A stretch of 64,000 nt of DNA from Theocolax elegans. Lineage: Eukaryota > Arthropoda > Insecta > Hymenoptera > Cerocephalidae. The position numbers and the translations under genes were made by a program. Under the pieces are notes generated by a model, which was not told the DNA's origin, ran no database searches, and was given only the letters and a program-made list of their open reading frames with translations. Position 1 is the first letter of the stretch, and each line of letters opens with the position of its first letter. Shown here in pieces: positions 37,635 through 50,336 of this stretch. The stretch is from positions 86,508,594-86,572,593 of the forward strand of contig CM047428.1 of the NCBI GenBank assembly GCA_026168455.1, given 5' to 3'.

Positions 37635-37976
37635 ACAGTAGCAATACATTCATAACGTTCGGTCATCGGTCCCGTAATTGCATGTCATGTAAATAAAGCG
37701 TTTTGAGCAGCGCAGCACTCAGTAATGTTGATATACATTTGGATACTAGCAAATGCAGCTTAAACAACAATTATATTTTAAATCTAAAGTAACAATTATA
37801 CTTATTGGAGAGAATAAAAATTATTTGAATATTCAAATAATTAATTTCTTATTTACATTAAATAATCTTTATTTAGTGCACATAAAACTTCTTTAAATTT
37901 ATACGAATATTTTATTACAGTTAAAGAGCAAGGAGGTTTAATTTTTTTTTAATCCAATCATGATTAGATCTGTCTA

Positions 37977-38139
37977 CCTGTCTGCTAGATTGACTTTTAG
38001 AAAATTTAACTCTCTTTCCCGTGCTATTTGGTTATAGTTGCCTGTCTGCTATATTGTATTTTATAGAAAATTTAATTTCTATTCCGGGTTACTTAGTTTT
38101 AGCTTTCTATCTGCTAAATTGACTTTCAGAAAATTTTTA
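37977..38139. repeat. 64-65-bp tandem repeat, about 2.5 copies
   Basis: Units start at 37977, 38041 and about 38105. They share CTGTCTGCTARATTG, AGAAAATTTAA and a TTNCCGGG/TTTCCCG block. They lie in the 5' part of the hAT element. The ATCGATA-rich stretch at 38150-38290 follows. Confidence 0.75.
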
Positions 38140-38460
38140 AAACGTAATTTTTATTGAATTATCGTATCGATATATTCAATACGGGTATATCGATATTTTA
38201 ATCCTGATATATTGTATGCATCAATATTTAGGCAATCGATACATATCAATACAAAGTAACGATATTTTTCAAAATATCGCGCATCTCTACAAAGGTATAT
38301 TGTTATGAGTTCACTAAATTTTTTTTTCTGAAAATCTCACTTTTCAAGACAAGATCTTGTCAATACAATATTTTTCCTTCTCGAGACCAAGACAATATCC
38401 GATTTTTCAAGATTTTTCAATACCAATACAATATTTTGATGAATATTGTCTTGTCTTGAC

Positions 38461-38475
38461 TCTTGCGAAGCCCTA
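38461..38475 (-). repeat. hAT right terminal inverted repeat
   Basis: TCTTGCGAAGCCCTA on the plus strand, the exact inverse of 32600-32614. Confidence 0.85.
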
Positions 38476-39883
38476 ACTCGCCCTCGAGAATGTTTCCCGC
38501 GGCATACCGGACTCTAGCTAGCCAAGTTTCACTTACACCGTGTGTACCTGTATATATGTATACATCACGGACCGAGAGATACGTCTAGGTACGCCTACCC
38601 CGATCCAACGGTGATGTTGCGTCTTCCCGCGTGGTGGATAAGCGCTTCTGCATCACTCCGATAAACTGGATGTATATACATATATATGTATATACACCTA
38701 CTCGAATCTTGAACGATCAATATTTATTTCACTTGCAACTTCTATCGTTGTATTATTCTCCCTACTTGATCGATATTATGGAACATGACATTTGAATTAC
38801 ATTTTATATAATTAATAAGTACGCGCGATTAAACTCTTTTCGGCTCATTTTTTTAGGAAACCTCAATACATACAAATAATGTATTTATCAGCAATCCGCG
38901 AGCGGTAAACTTTTAAAAATGAATGTATTTCTAAGGGCTTTCACTTGAATAAATACTTTTATAAATAGATTTCATGTGGAGGCTACAAATCGGCACATTG
39001 ATCTACTTATTACTGATTTAAGGGATGTCAAATACGTTAGGTTATAATCGAGAGATCTGATGACGATTGATAACGTACTGTTTTTCTACAAAAACTAACA
39101 ATTTTTTTAAATATTGTGTAATCAATTATAGTTATGCAAATTTCATAAAATACTCTACTAATTGGCTTAACTTGGAAACTGCATAATAATAGTTTACAAC
39201 TTGACAAAAAACAATGCTCTCGTAGATTTCCTGTTGTATATTTTAATACAAGATATTAATTTTCGATAAAACGCATCACTTCTCATTCGATATTCGACTC
39301 AAATGGTATAATACAAAGGGTACTACATCTCCTTAATTTCTACCAGTGATATGAGATAATGTTATAATGAAAATTTAACGTGACTGCAGCTCGTACCTGG
39401 AACATATCAGGTTAATCTAGAAAAGTTATCCTAAAAAATATTAATATTTATAATGAAATAAACACAAGTCTTACCACGCTGTCACTGAGATTTTTATTTA
39501 AAAATACTCTCGGCGGTGATCTTACAATTACATTGCACAATGTAACTATATAATTAATTATAAGTAAGTAAGTATAATATATTTGTAATATATATATATA
39601 TATATATAACGATATTTTCCTATATAGTGCTGTATGTCATACTCTTTATAAAAATAAAATAATCTAGGCTAAGAAAAAAAATTATTTAAACAAATTGGTA
39701 AATTGTACAACTTTGAGTGTCATTTCGCACAGAGATCCTTTTTCGGGTAATGCTCTCTCAAACTCAAAGATTCCCTCTCGATGTACGTAAGAAACGCGTC
39801 ACCTTTTTCTCCCATTACGAGTACACGTCCTCCGCGTTCGTTTGAGTTTGGAATTTGCGCCAAGCTCGAAAAATCGCAAGGAG

Positions 39884-39921
<38 letters not shown>

Positions 39922-40668
39922 TTATTAAATTTTTTTCCATGGACTTTGAGCGACGAGCGGTGATGTCAGGGTGTACTACTGGTAAATGAGAAAAGTACGT
40001 ACACTGCTCGATCGAGAAACCGAGGAGGAGGAAACCGAGATCAAAGATTATCCCTCTCACGCTATCTATATATCCTTTCACGTTCTTCCTTTTTCTTTAT
40101 CGAGTTCTTTTCACGAATTTTCTTATTCAGGGGAGGACGTAGGGGACGGGATTCGGTAAATATGTTAAATCACTTCAACTTCTTGTTTAGTTTAGTCGAC
40201 ATATCACTCGGCGTACTCATTTCTTTGTTTTTTCGTGAATATTCATTTAATTGGTTTGAACAAGATACGAATCTTTATTAGGATTTCAATTTCTTCCACA
40301 AATATGGAGATAAAAAAATAACATTATTTTAAATATCGAATTTACTCGATTATAACACGTCTTAACAATTCAAGTTCTAGAATCTCTCCACAATAATAGA
40401 GCGGTATTATTAGTACTTTATTTTTTTATCTATCTAAACGTTCCTACTCTCGATATCGTTCATTAATGGTAAAAAGTTATGGTAAAAAAAATTATAAACA
40501 GTATAGATTGAGATTAAAAAATATCGCAGAAAATTAAAAGTTTAAATATTATTCTATTATTAATTGTAATATAAAATTGTAAAGATTTTAATTATAATCT
40601 CTTACTGTTTCCAAACTTGATATAGATGATCGTTGAGATTAGGTGACATAATTTTTTTACGAACTACT

Positions 40669-40772
40669 AATTACGAACACTTATTAGCCAGGTTTTAGTT
40701 AAACGCCTAATTTTTTGCCAAAATAAGTTATTTAATATAAATCCTTTAATTTCTACTACAGGAGAAAATTTT
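40669..40772. repeat. Dispersed repeat, copy 1 (with 53011-53090)
   Basis: ATTACGAACACTTATT, GTTAAACG and ATAAATCCTTTAATTTCT recur in the same order at 53011-53090. Copy 1 has about 20 extra bases in the middle. Confidence 0.6.
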
Positions 40773-41077
40773 ATTTATTTTATCTAGATTTTACGATGAT
40801 TCGTCATACAAATTAAAATATAAAGTTCACAGTTCATATCTGGCTTATCGCTTTTTCTTCCATATTCGCAGTATACCATAAACTTAAATACATAACCAAT
40901 ATATATAACAAATAAATCAATAATATACCCAATACAACATATCACAGCGAGAAAAACATAACGGGCAGTCTTTGAACTAAAATATGTTGTTTTATAAAAC
41001 AGAATATTTGAATACGTGATTAACCAACTTAATGAACGTTTAATAATATGCAATTTAAAATAGATCAATATATTTCG

Positions 41078-41131
41078 TTATTGCAATTAAAAATTCAAAG
41101 ATGTTAAGCGCGGGAAATTTGAATGTTCCTT
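41078..41131. repeat. Dispersed repeat, copy 2 (with 20795-20848)
   Basis: TTATTGCAATTAAAAATT, ATGTTA, GCGCG and TTTGAAT blocks are shared with the earlier copy, about 20 kb away. Confidence 0.5.
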
Positions 41132-41374
41132 TATCAAGTATCTTGGACGTCTCCTCAATTTTGTTTCGTAACACATAATCATTACTATCGTATAATTTCG
41201 ATTATCCTTGAACGAATCTCAAGTTTGATCTAATTATTATATACACCGTACGCGTAAAATTAATCGACGCTAACAACGTTTCACACATCGCCGTTGAATT
41301 CCGGACAATAGGTTTTGACGGTGGATCTCGGTATAACCTTCAAATTCACTTTCTTCAAACTCCATTAAAAAGTT

Positions 41375-41376
<2 letters not shown>

Positions 41377-41433
<57 letters not shown>
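41377..41433. repeat. (AG)n microsatellite, about 28 units
   Basis: The longest perfect GA run in the window. Similar runs follow at 41712-41755 and 43246-43289. Confidence 0.9.
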
Positions 41434-41438
<5 letters not shown>

Positions 41439-41708
41439 AAGAATAACGTAGGTTAGACTTATTTAAAAGAGAAAAACTAGTTTGGGGAACGTATTACGTA
41501 AAATCGATGGAGATAGATAAACAAACTCCATGGTACAATATAAGAATTGGTTGGGATAAATCGTATAAAAAAATCTGCAGGTCGACTATACTAAATGAAT
41601 TCAGGAGCGCTCGGCACCGGCGGCGAACAGCGTCGTGTTAATTTTATACGCCGATACCCGGGTATTTTCCACGCTACCTTCTATTTACCTCGAACAGTTT
41701 CAGTATAT

Positions 41709-41757
<49 letters not shown>

Positions 41758-43241
41758 AGGCTAGCATACTGTTCGAAAGCGGTATAGGGTGTAGTGCACC
41801 CTCGCAAAACGCGAGGAGGGAAAAGGGGGAGGTTTCGATTCCGCTCGCGCGTCCCGTGGAAACTTAATAAGCGCGAGGTAGCGCACCGGTAAACAGAAAA
41901 CACAGGAAAGTTCGTTAAAGAGAAAGCGAGGCTCTCTCGTCGCTTCGGAAAAGCGAAGCCAAACAAGCTACACCGCCACCGCTATACTTTCTTTCTCTCT
42001 CACTTTTTTTTCCTCGTTCGGTATCGCCAAGACAATCGAATCTTTTCGCGGTGTTCGCTTCGTACGTTCGTCACAAAAGGTATACCGTGTATATACCGCC
42101 GTTTCTTTATCCCCTCTTCTTCTTCTTCTCCTTTTCCTCCTTCTTCTTCTTACTCTTCTTATTTTTATCCGGTACGTAGCCATCGTTTTAGGAATCTCCG
42201 GGAATCCTTAGAGAAGACGCGTTGTTAAACCAACGTACTTTCAGATAAATGTATATTCCGAGCGCTTATGCTAATGCGTTTCTTACCTATATAATCAACC
42301 TCGGGGAATAATAGGTGTTTTAGTTATTTAATGGACTTTTTCTGTATATAATGTAACTCTAACCTATCAGCCAATTGAAAATATATTTAAGAACTTTATA
42401 CCAGGTTTCACCAGACCTCAAATCTATTTTATCATGATATTTATTACTCATTTGCAATTTGACGTCGTGTTTGTAGAAGAAGACGTCGCAGCCAATCAAA
42501 CCGTTGAATTTTCCGCACTTACGAATTTTTAGGTTTTTAATAATCGTATGCCGAAATAAGAAAAATCAACCCTTCCCATGCCTATAGTAATTGAATCTGA
42601 CACTCTTTTGAGATGAAATTGATTATTAAGCGTTTAATGATTAGATTAATTAAGTTTTGAAATTAAAAATATTTGGTAATATAAATTAATAAATTTATAA
42701 AAAAGGTAATATTCTGCCATGTAATTTTGTGAGTGCATTATTAGTGAATTAAGTACTTATCTTTATTCGATCACCCTTAATTTTCTAAGTGTTATAACTA
42801 AGAAAATAATAAATATAATCTCGCAGGTGTCTAAAATATTGAAAAGCTCGATTAAACACTGAGGAAACCATTTAAAAAAGGTAGTGTATACACACGAATC
42901 ATATAAACTTAAGATTACCACGTAAAATCATCATCCTTCGTCGGCCCGTGAATACGAATTGCTGTACAGTTATACCCAGGAAAGTGTTAATCAACTGATT
43001 ATAATTGCGATTGGTGTACGGAAAAATTGGCAAGAAGAGAGTAGAAGAGACACTGGAGTCTAGTGGTTGCACGCATAAAACGCGAGAACGATCGATCCTG
43101 AAAATTGGCGAGGTAGCTGAAGGAGCATCAACGGGAAGAGGAAGAGAAGGCTTCATTGTTATCCATCAATCCATCCCTCGCGACCATTATCCGTTGGAGG
43201 TTTTAATGACTCGCGCGCGCTCGCAGCCCTCTTACTCGGAG

Positions 43242-43297
<56 letters not shown>

Positions 43298-44869
43298 GGA
43301 GAATCCCTCTCTAAGGAGCAGATAAAGGCGCTCGTCGAACTTTTCGCGCCTCGAAAGAAAACCCAAAGAATACTGCACTCGCGTATACACACGTATATAT
43401 ATATATATACATATATACGTATGCGCGTATATACATGTACACTGGTAGAATAAGGAAGAAAGAAAGGAAATAAAAGAAAGCGTCCCGATATAAAAAAGAT
43501 AAAGCCACGTCGGGGGAGCATTACGCGAAGGAGAGCAACGACCTTTGCCTTATTCACGAGGAGGTCTATACGTGTATACGTGCAGCCTTGGTAAAAATAA
43601 ATATTCAAACTGGTTACTCCCTTCGTTCGCGGAATCTACGAGTGTGCAACTCACTCCCATTCCCTTACCTTCTCTCATTACCTATCGACTACATTTCTTT
43701 TTCATTACCTCACCTCTATCTCAATCTTTCAATCGCGAGTCTCCAAATTTAAATGAACAAACTTACCGCTCTTTTATAGCTTACACGCTTCCGCTGCGAG
43801 TGTCCGTGTGCATCCAAAAATCATCGCGCTTTATAGAGCTTCGGTGATTCCTTCCATCTTCTCCTTGATCCCCTTCCCCTTCCTCCCCCCCCTTCCCCTT
43901 CCCCTTCCCCTTCTTCTTCTTCTTATTTTTGTATTTGATTTATCGAGAGGAGGGGAGGGGGGGTATGAACCATACGTTTCGAAATGATTTATCAGGATCC
44001 CATCGATAACTCTCGGTATTTCTCGGTAAGGCGAACGCGTGATTGATTTATCTATCCCCGAGTTTCCAAAAGTAAATTTCGTTATACACGTGTTATCAGT
44101 GGCAATTGGGTCGAATTCACAAAACTCTATATCTATATACGTACATGTGTATATATTTATACTCATTATCGATATCGAAAAATCGACGGTGATTATCGAT
44201 TAAAGAATGCACAGGTGCACCCGCTGGATTACACATTATCTTAATCGCGCCGATGTATAGCTTTTGTTAAGATTGCGCCTCTCGTTCAGTTAATCGGGTT
44301 CAAAGTGTCACTTGGATCTTGGAATTATCGGATTTTAAATGGGCCTCTTAATTTACCGAAGCTTTGACTCTTTGAAATTTTGGGGATTCGGAAAAGAAAC
44401 AAAAACAACTTCGTGATGTTTACAGAGAATCGGAGGAACGATATGTTTTTGAAACATTAGCTTTTAAAGAAAACGATTTTCCCGCAACTTTAGAAAGTTA
44501 TCGACAGAGTAGTATAGTTTTTTCAAAAAATTATATTTTACAGAATTTATATACACAATTACGAGGACATTGATCTTTGCCAAAATTTTCAAGATAATGA
44601 GAGATGCAATTTATGTGACTGTTTTAAAAAATTTTATATTTTTATGCAGATCGAGTAACTAAAATATATAAAACAATTAATTAATGTGTAAAAATGTATG
44701 TAAGACTTGAATGGTAACATAAGGATAATGGTTATATTGATATCCTTTTAAAATATTTTTTATATTATATTGAATAACAAAGAGAAATAAAATATTCTGT
44801 AGTTGTGTGAATATTGATACAAGCGTATACTAACACTCACTTAATTATCATATATTTAATAATACCGTA

Positions 44870-44968
44870 TTACCGACATTACGATTTTTCGTTTTTCCCA
44901 ATGAATACGTAAAATGTTCAAATTTAGCCAAGGTACCAACAATGTCGGTCTATACCATGCATACTTAC
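44870..44968. repeat. Dispersed repeat, copy 1 (with 49780-49884)
   Basis: TTACCGACATTAC, ATTTTTC, AATRCGTA, CAAATTT and ACAA blocks are shared in order with 49780-49884, same orientation. Confidence 0.55.
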
Positions 44969-46235
44969 CACCATCTACTAAATTTTGATGAAAACTAATG
45001 AAAATTAAATATATAAAAAATTGTCTTTGCCACCTGCGTGCGATCTTGTAAAAATCGACATTACGTCGGTTTTGTATAGAAAAACAGTATAAAAATACGT
45101 AATTATTGTTAATTCCAAATAGTGTAAAAGTTTAATCAAAGAAAGCGGTAAGATTATAAACACCAAGATCAGAAATTCGAAAAATGGTACGAAAAAAGGT
45201 TGCGTAATTGTCTTTAGCGGTTGTATAGAACCCAGCTCGCAGACTAACGACATTTGATTCTCGAGTAGTCGTATGTACTTTTCGTTTAGCCATAACACAG
45301 GTGCAGGTATGTACGCGTATATATAGGTATAGGTGTACGGGTATATAGACGTGTAACGCAAGTCAGGAGCAGCAGGAGCATCTTTTGCTTTTCTCTCTCA
45401 TCACGAAATGTTCGAAGTGTACGTCCCCAAGGCAACATGTTCCATCCCCGTCACCTGTCTCCCGTATCCTATCTACTTTACGCGCTTGTTCTCCTCTCTC
45501 TCTCTCTCCCTCCCTCTCGTGGCGCGTGTATGTGCATCAGCGAGCGAGATGGGGAGCCTCGTTCGTGTCCTCGAGCAGCGAAACGGAGATGGGGGAAAAT
45601 GTGGAGATAACCGGGACGAGAAATGCGTTATATCGTAAAAGGCGCGAGGAAAAGATAAAATTCATTGTAAGCTATAACTTTGAAAGTATGTAAATTTAAT
45701 AAAAGATGACGGACAAAGTACGAGATAACCGGGAATGTCACTCGTGGAAAGGATAGGACGAATCGCCTTACGACTTAAACCTATACCTATTCCTATATAC
45801 TTTCTTTCTTTCTTTCTTTCTTTCCTCGCTCATTTTCTATTTTCTCCCTCTCCCTCCCTCCCTCCCTCCCTCCCTCCCTCGCTCGCTCTCTTTTTATTCT
45901 TAAATTATCAAAGAATATATTCAGAGACATATGAGAATAAACGATAAATCATCATATTTATGGTTGTTAATCGATATCTTACCGCGAATAAGGTAATATT
46001 AAATATATTATATTTTAAAACGATTAATAAAAATCTCACATTTACAAAAATTACAATATTTGCTTCATTTTGCACTGCAATAACAAAAATTCTTTCTAGA
46101 AAATAAACAAATTATGTTTTGTTTAGTATTACGAACTCGTCAATTTCAATAACTAATAGTATATTATGACACTGTTGCGGGAGATGGTTTTCTACCTTTC
46201 TCGAGGTTGTTCGCACGAGCGAAGCGAGTTTCATA

Positions 46236-46319
46236 CGATATTTTATAACATTAGAACCTCAAAATCTGAAATGAAAGTGGGATTTTGAGGTTAAAATGTT
46301 ATAAACATACATAATATCG
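46236..46319. repeat. 84-bp hairpin
   Basis: CGATATT and ATAACATT-AGAACCTCAAAATC pair with GATTTTGAGGTT-AATGTTAT and AATATCG across a short loop. The same ACCTCAAAATC string recurs nearby at about 46372 and at about 27910. Probably a tiny foldback element. Confidence 0.6.
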
Positions 46320-46779
46320 AAAACTAACCCTATAATCAAGATCTGCATAAGGAGTATATCTGTGTTAACCTAACCTCAAAATCTCCTTCGAAAAGTTTGC
46401 GTTTTAACATAATTTTAAAAAGATCCTCTATGCTTTAATTATATAATGAATTTATACTTTAGCGTAATATGAAATACATAAATTAATTTAATTATTTAAT
46501 AATTATCGTTAGTTGTTAACAATCATTTATCGTCATTTATCGCCAAGTTACATATGCATCTACAGCTCTCCGACGATTTGATTGCCAGTTTCTTGAAATA
46601 CAATTATGACTAAATTTAGGTAATAATTAATATTACATCAATTTTAGGTAGACTACTCGACATTTTGACGTAATGTATCTCCGCATATCAAGTTTGAATT
46701 CTATATGTGATTTGTGTACATTATTGTAGCTGGTGTTGCGTATGGAGGAGGTGATAGGAGAGGACCGAATAAATAATTG

Positions 46780-46853
46780 TTCGGACGCCGGGACTCGAAC
46801 CGAGGATCCGCGAGTTTCCAGTCACGAGACTCAACCACTAGGCCACCGTCCGC
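46780..46853 (-). tRNA. tRNA-like sequence (pseudogene or tRNA-derived repeat)
   Basis: On the minus strand a 74-nt unit has acceptor GCGGACG/CGTCCGA (six of seven pairs, the outermost a G-A mismatch), an A box-like GTGGCCTAGTGGTTGA and a B box-like GGTTCGAGTCC. The anticodon stem CGTGA/TCGCG encloses an eight-base loop, CTGGAAAC, not seven, and the T stem has one mismatch. No functional anticodon can be assigned safely. Confidence 0.5.
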
Positions 46854-47953
46854 GATTTCTTGTTGTAGTTGCATTCGTCTTGATATTTCGCGTTTCGACA
46901 CCGTTCTCATACACGTGCCGATCCGCGCGTCGATGTTACGTGCGTAACACTGGTCAGAATGTTAAAAAAACAGTTAATTCGTGCAGGTTTTATTTTCTAT
47001 ATGCAATATTATAGAATAGAAAACTTTTCATATATTTATAGTACAATCTTGATAGAACCAAATTTATAGAAAAACTTTGTAAAATTAATTTTGTTGACAT
47101 ACTATGCTATTTAACTCAACATAATTATTACCACCTGAAATATTTAAAAAACCATTTATAAAAGTTGATCAATGACCGTCACGATTTCCCCATTCGCATA
47201 AACTATACCAACGATCTCGAATACGAAAACCCCATATCATCAAACTCACCGGACGCAAATGATTTTAAATCGCGCAACGTAAACACATGTATACAGAAGC
47301 GATCGATTAGTATACAAACACACATTGCGATAACACAATAAAGTTATCATTGTGCATATCAATATTGTTTCAACGAAACCATCGTGCACGCGTATATACG
47401 TATATACGTGTAATTTCGATTATGGATATAAGGAGGGTAAAATTTGAAGATCGTATAAGGTTAAAAGATAACGCGTAGAAGCTCAAAGAGACGGGGATGG
47501 GAATGGGGAAGGGGAGGGATGGGAGAAATATTAAAGGAAACACCGGGAGATTCGCACGGGCATACAGACAGAGAGAGAGAGAGAGAAAGAGCGTGAGGAA
47601 GGGGGCAAGAATTTGCATGAGCATGAGGCAACGTACGTGCCGTACACGAAGCTATTAAGGGGGGAAATCGTATCGAGCACGCATAACATTCAGAACCAAT
47701 CCCACCGGGGAAACTCGAATCGCAATTCGGTTTATATACATACGCCTGCGATTTTCACCACTTAACCTACGCCGAAAGTGAGATTATTCTACATCTTACT
47801 CTCTATATTCTCTATTCGTTAATTATTTTATATTTTTATATAATATATAATTATTACAAACGAAATTATATTCTATTTCGATATTTTCACCACATTATGT
47901 TCGGAATACTTCGAATACCGTCTTTTTATTTTTTAGAGATAATTCTCTTCTTT
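46854..47953. other. Intergenic DNA, nothing recognised
   Basis: A (GA)n tract at about 47567-47586. No coding signal. Confidence 0.4.
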
Positions 47954-48548
47954 CAAGGAGAGCATCTCATGTTTGGGAAGCGAATCGTGACCAGCTTGTA
48001 GTATACGTTTTCTAATACAAGGCACACCCTAACTATTGTTTTTTTCAAATATTATACTTCTAATTTCTAAACTATCAAATATTATTGCTCAAACTGAAGT
48101 TTAATCAAAACCTGAGATAAAATAGATAGAATTTTTAAAAATACGTTCAAATTTGTTAGAATGGAGTAAAGTTATAGCCGAATTAAGAATTTCAAATCAA
48201 TAAAATTTGTAGTGTCTAATTTACATTAAAATATCTCCAAATTTTCAATTCGGCTGTAACTTTACTCCATGTTAACGGATTTGATAAGCGTCTTTTTTTT
48301 AAATTATATCTATTTTATCTCTGCTTTTCATTAAATTTTAGTAAGATTATTCAAATTTGATAGTTTAGAAATTACAAGCATGTAAAGTGAAGCCTCTTTT
48401 TTTGGAAATTTTGCTTCAATATAGCGTATAACTTTTAAAAAATGATTGTTAGAGCCTGCAGCTCTGGCTTCCTTCAAATTTTTGTATTAAAAAACATATA
48501 CTACAAACTGTGCACTATCCGTTTCCCAATCATGAGATGCTCTCCTTG
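47954..48548. mobile_element. Foldback MITE, about 595 bp
   Basis: The ends start with the exact inverted repeat CAAGGAGAGCATCTCATG and stay similar for about 70 bp (GTTTGTAGTATA, TTAATACAA). Inverted similarity resumes further in: GGAGTAAAGTTATAGCCGAAT against ATTCGGCTGTAACTTTACTCC in the centre, so the unit is close to one long palindrome. No coding capacity. No clear target duplication. Confidence 0.78.
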
Positions 48549-49779
48549 TTGATTATTTGTTTTAGAAATAATGTTTACCATGTTCCCAAAATTAGTTAGC
48601 GTGAAAAATCACTCGAAGCTTTTATAATAATTGAGATACTAAGAAAATTGACGTTATATAACTTGATTAGATTGTTCAAATTTGACTCCATACCTACTGA
48701 CAATTTTTCCCTCGAATTAACCCTTTTAATCAAAGGGCCCATAAATGGGCGTCTTAATTTTTTTCCTTTTTTTCATATTTATCAGAATTGACGCAGGATT
48801 TTGAAATTTTTTATTTTTTTATGTATTACTGTACGTAGACTATTGAGTCATGGAGACGTTTTATGAATATATGATTGTTTATAATTATTATAAATAAACA
48901 ATTGTCAAAAACATGGGTTTTTGAGAATTTAATACGTTAGCGGTGAAGTTTGATGAGTAACATATGCTTTTTATCATTGGAATTCTTTGATTGATAAACA
49001 AAGATTGTAGAATCGCCATTAGGATTGCGGAAAAATACCTCGGAAACCTATATTTACACGTTTCGACCAATTTGCTTTAATTGCGAGACTGAAAGGATTG
49101 AGTAATTTTTCGCTACTCAGAAAAAAATTGAGGTTACATTTGAGGTCATGTTGTTCACTTTTGAAGTATGATTTCTAAAATATCCAATGCCGAGTGACTT
49201 AAATACATTTGTAAATGAATACTCGTATCAACCTGCAAAAAATAGAGATTATAATAAAATATCAACTCGATACTTATTCACTCATATTTGTTTCTAAATA
49301 AATAATTTTGAACTCGAAGGAATTTCGAGAATATCATTGGATTAGAAGCAATGTCTCTGTATAATTTATGAATAATTAATGTGCGAAGGTAAATTCTGGT
49401 AAATTTTAGTATTAAATTCAGCATTCACCTATCACTTTGGTGAAATTGAGAAGATTTACTGGATTCTATAAAGTGGATGTTGGGAAGATAGCGTAAACCG
49501 CATGCTGCAGCTCGGGAAACGCGACTGCACGCACATTCCTTCTCGATCAGCTTCTCGGTATACCCTCACACCGCTACATTTGATACTCACAAGAAATGTA
49601 TACAATGCTTCTGCATTTCCGTGCAATATCCTATATAATTTTACCTTAACGTACAAAAAAAGCCTTATCAGTGCGATTTTTACTTGAGCTCCTTTTAGTA
49701 ACATAATAATATTTATTTTAATTGTGCAATATTCCAAGCTCAACGGAACGGTGATTATCGAGATTACTAGGAAATCGTT
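48549..49779. other. AT-rich intergenic DNA
   Basis: No gene or clear repeat seen. Confidence 0.4.
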
Positions 49780-49884
49780 TTACCGACATTACAATTTTTC
49801 CATTTATTCAGTAAATATGTACAATTCCCAAATTTGGTTAACGTACAACAATCTATGTATTTCATAAAATGTGGGTACGCTTGC
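49780..49884. repeat. Dispersed repeat, copy 2 (with 44870-44968)
   Basis: Same-orientation copy of 44870-44968, 4.9 kb away. Confidence 0.55.
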
Positions 49885-49944
49885 ACAATTAGAATTAAAC
49901 AAAAATTGTATACGTCTATAAGGTATAGGACTACGGTTCCGGTG

Positions 49945-50296
49945 GGTTACCGACCGAGAAAAAAAGAATAATGATTATATTTATTTTAAAAAATAGGCAA
50001 TTCTATGCAAAATTCGAATACGGAAGCACTAAATCATTTAATAATAAGTTATTGTACAAAGTGCCAGGTCAATACGACAAAGATACCCTATAAACAATTT
50101 CTGCACTGAAAAATCAGGGATAATCATACATTTTCGATGCAGAAATTTTTTAGGGTGTCTTTGTCTCATTAACCTAGAACTTTGTACAATAACTTATTAT
50201 TTAATTATCTATAGTGCTTCTGTATTCGGGTTTTCCATAAAATTGCGTATTTTTAACATAAATATAATAATTATTTTTTTTGCTCAGTCGGTAACC
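49945..50296. mobile_element. Almost perfectly palindromic foldback MITE (352 bp)
   Basis: The two halves are inverted copies along almost their whole length. The ends are GGTTACCGACYGAG, and TAAGTTATTGTACAAAGT and the AGAAATTTYT/ATTTCTGCA block near the centre are shared. Transcribed, it would fold into one hairpin with about 170 bp per arm. Non-coding. Confidence 0.82.
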
Positions 50297-50336
50297 GACA
50301 GGGTATGCCACTTCCTTAAGGAGATATCACAACCCA

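Larger units (their letters stand above)
32600..38475 (-). mobile_element. hAT DNA transposon, apparently near-complete (5.9 kb)
   Basis: Bounded by identical 15-bp terminal inverted repeats, TAGGGCTTCGCAAGA (32600-32614 and, inverted, 38461-38475), of the YAGGG type usual in hAT elements. Just inside both ends are clustered GTCTTG/CAAGAC copies (32634-32700 and 38340-38460), a layout known from hAT subterminal transposase-binding sites. Between them, on the minus strand, lie a TATA box, a BED-finger exon, a 1.5-kb intron and the catalytic exon. A 5S-derived SINE has inserted upstream. The expected perfect 8-bp target duplication is not seen: GCGTCGCC on the left against ACTCGCCC on the right, at best degenerate. 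The element may be old at its flanks, rearranged, or misplaced by the assembly, although the coding exons are intact. Confidence 0.85.
38476..46235. other. Long gene-poor intergenic region
   Basis: No exon could be supported. It holds (TA)n at 39589-39608, (GA)n at 39888-39916, 41377-41433, 41712-41755 and 43246-43289, CCTT/CCCCTT-rich tracts at 43875-43920, (TTTC)n at about 45800-45825 and (CTCC)n at about 45845-45880. Open frames over these tracts are low complexity. The dispersed repeat copies are listed separately. Confidence 0.45.

Noticed and set aside
37316..37666. 116-codon minus-strand open frame
   Set aside because: Lies antisense to the 5S SINE body and crosses its end and target duplication, so it is a by-product of the retroposon.
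39060..39085. CTGATGA at 39060 and 53560 as hammerhead cores
   Set aside because: No CGAAA strand at the required distance.
43159..43608. 149-codon minus-strand open frame
   Set aside because: A Ser-Leu run from a (GA)n tract and Tyr-Ile runs from (TA)n. Low complexity.
46366..46377. TAACCTAACCTC as insect telomeric (TTAGG) repeat
   Set aside because: Only two units here, and isolated TTAGG-like strings elsewhere (about 26608). Not an array.
46701..46910. 69-codon minus-strand open frame
   Set aside because: Runs through the tRNA-like sequence; the apparent peptide is a reading of the tRNA arms.
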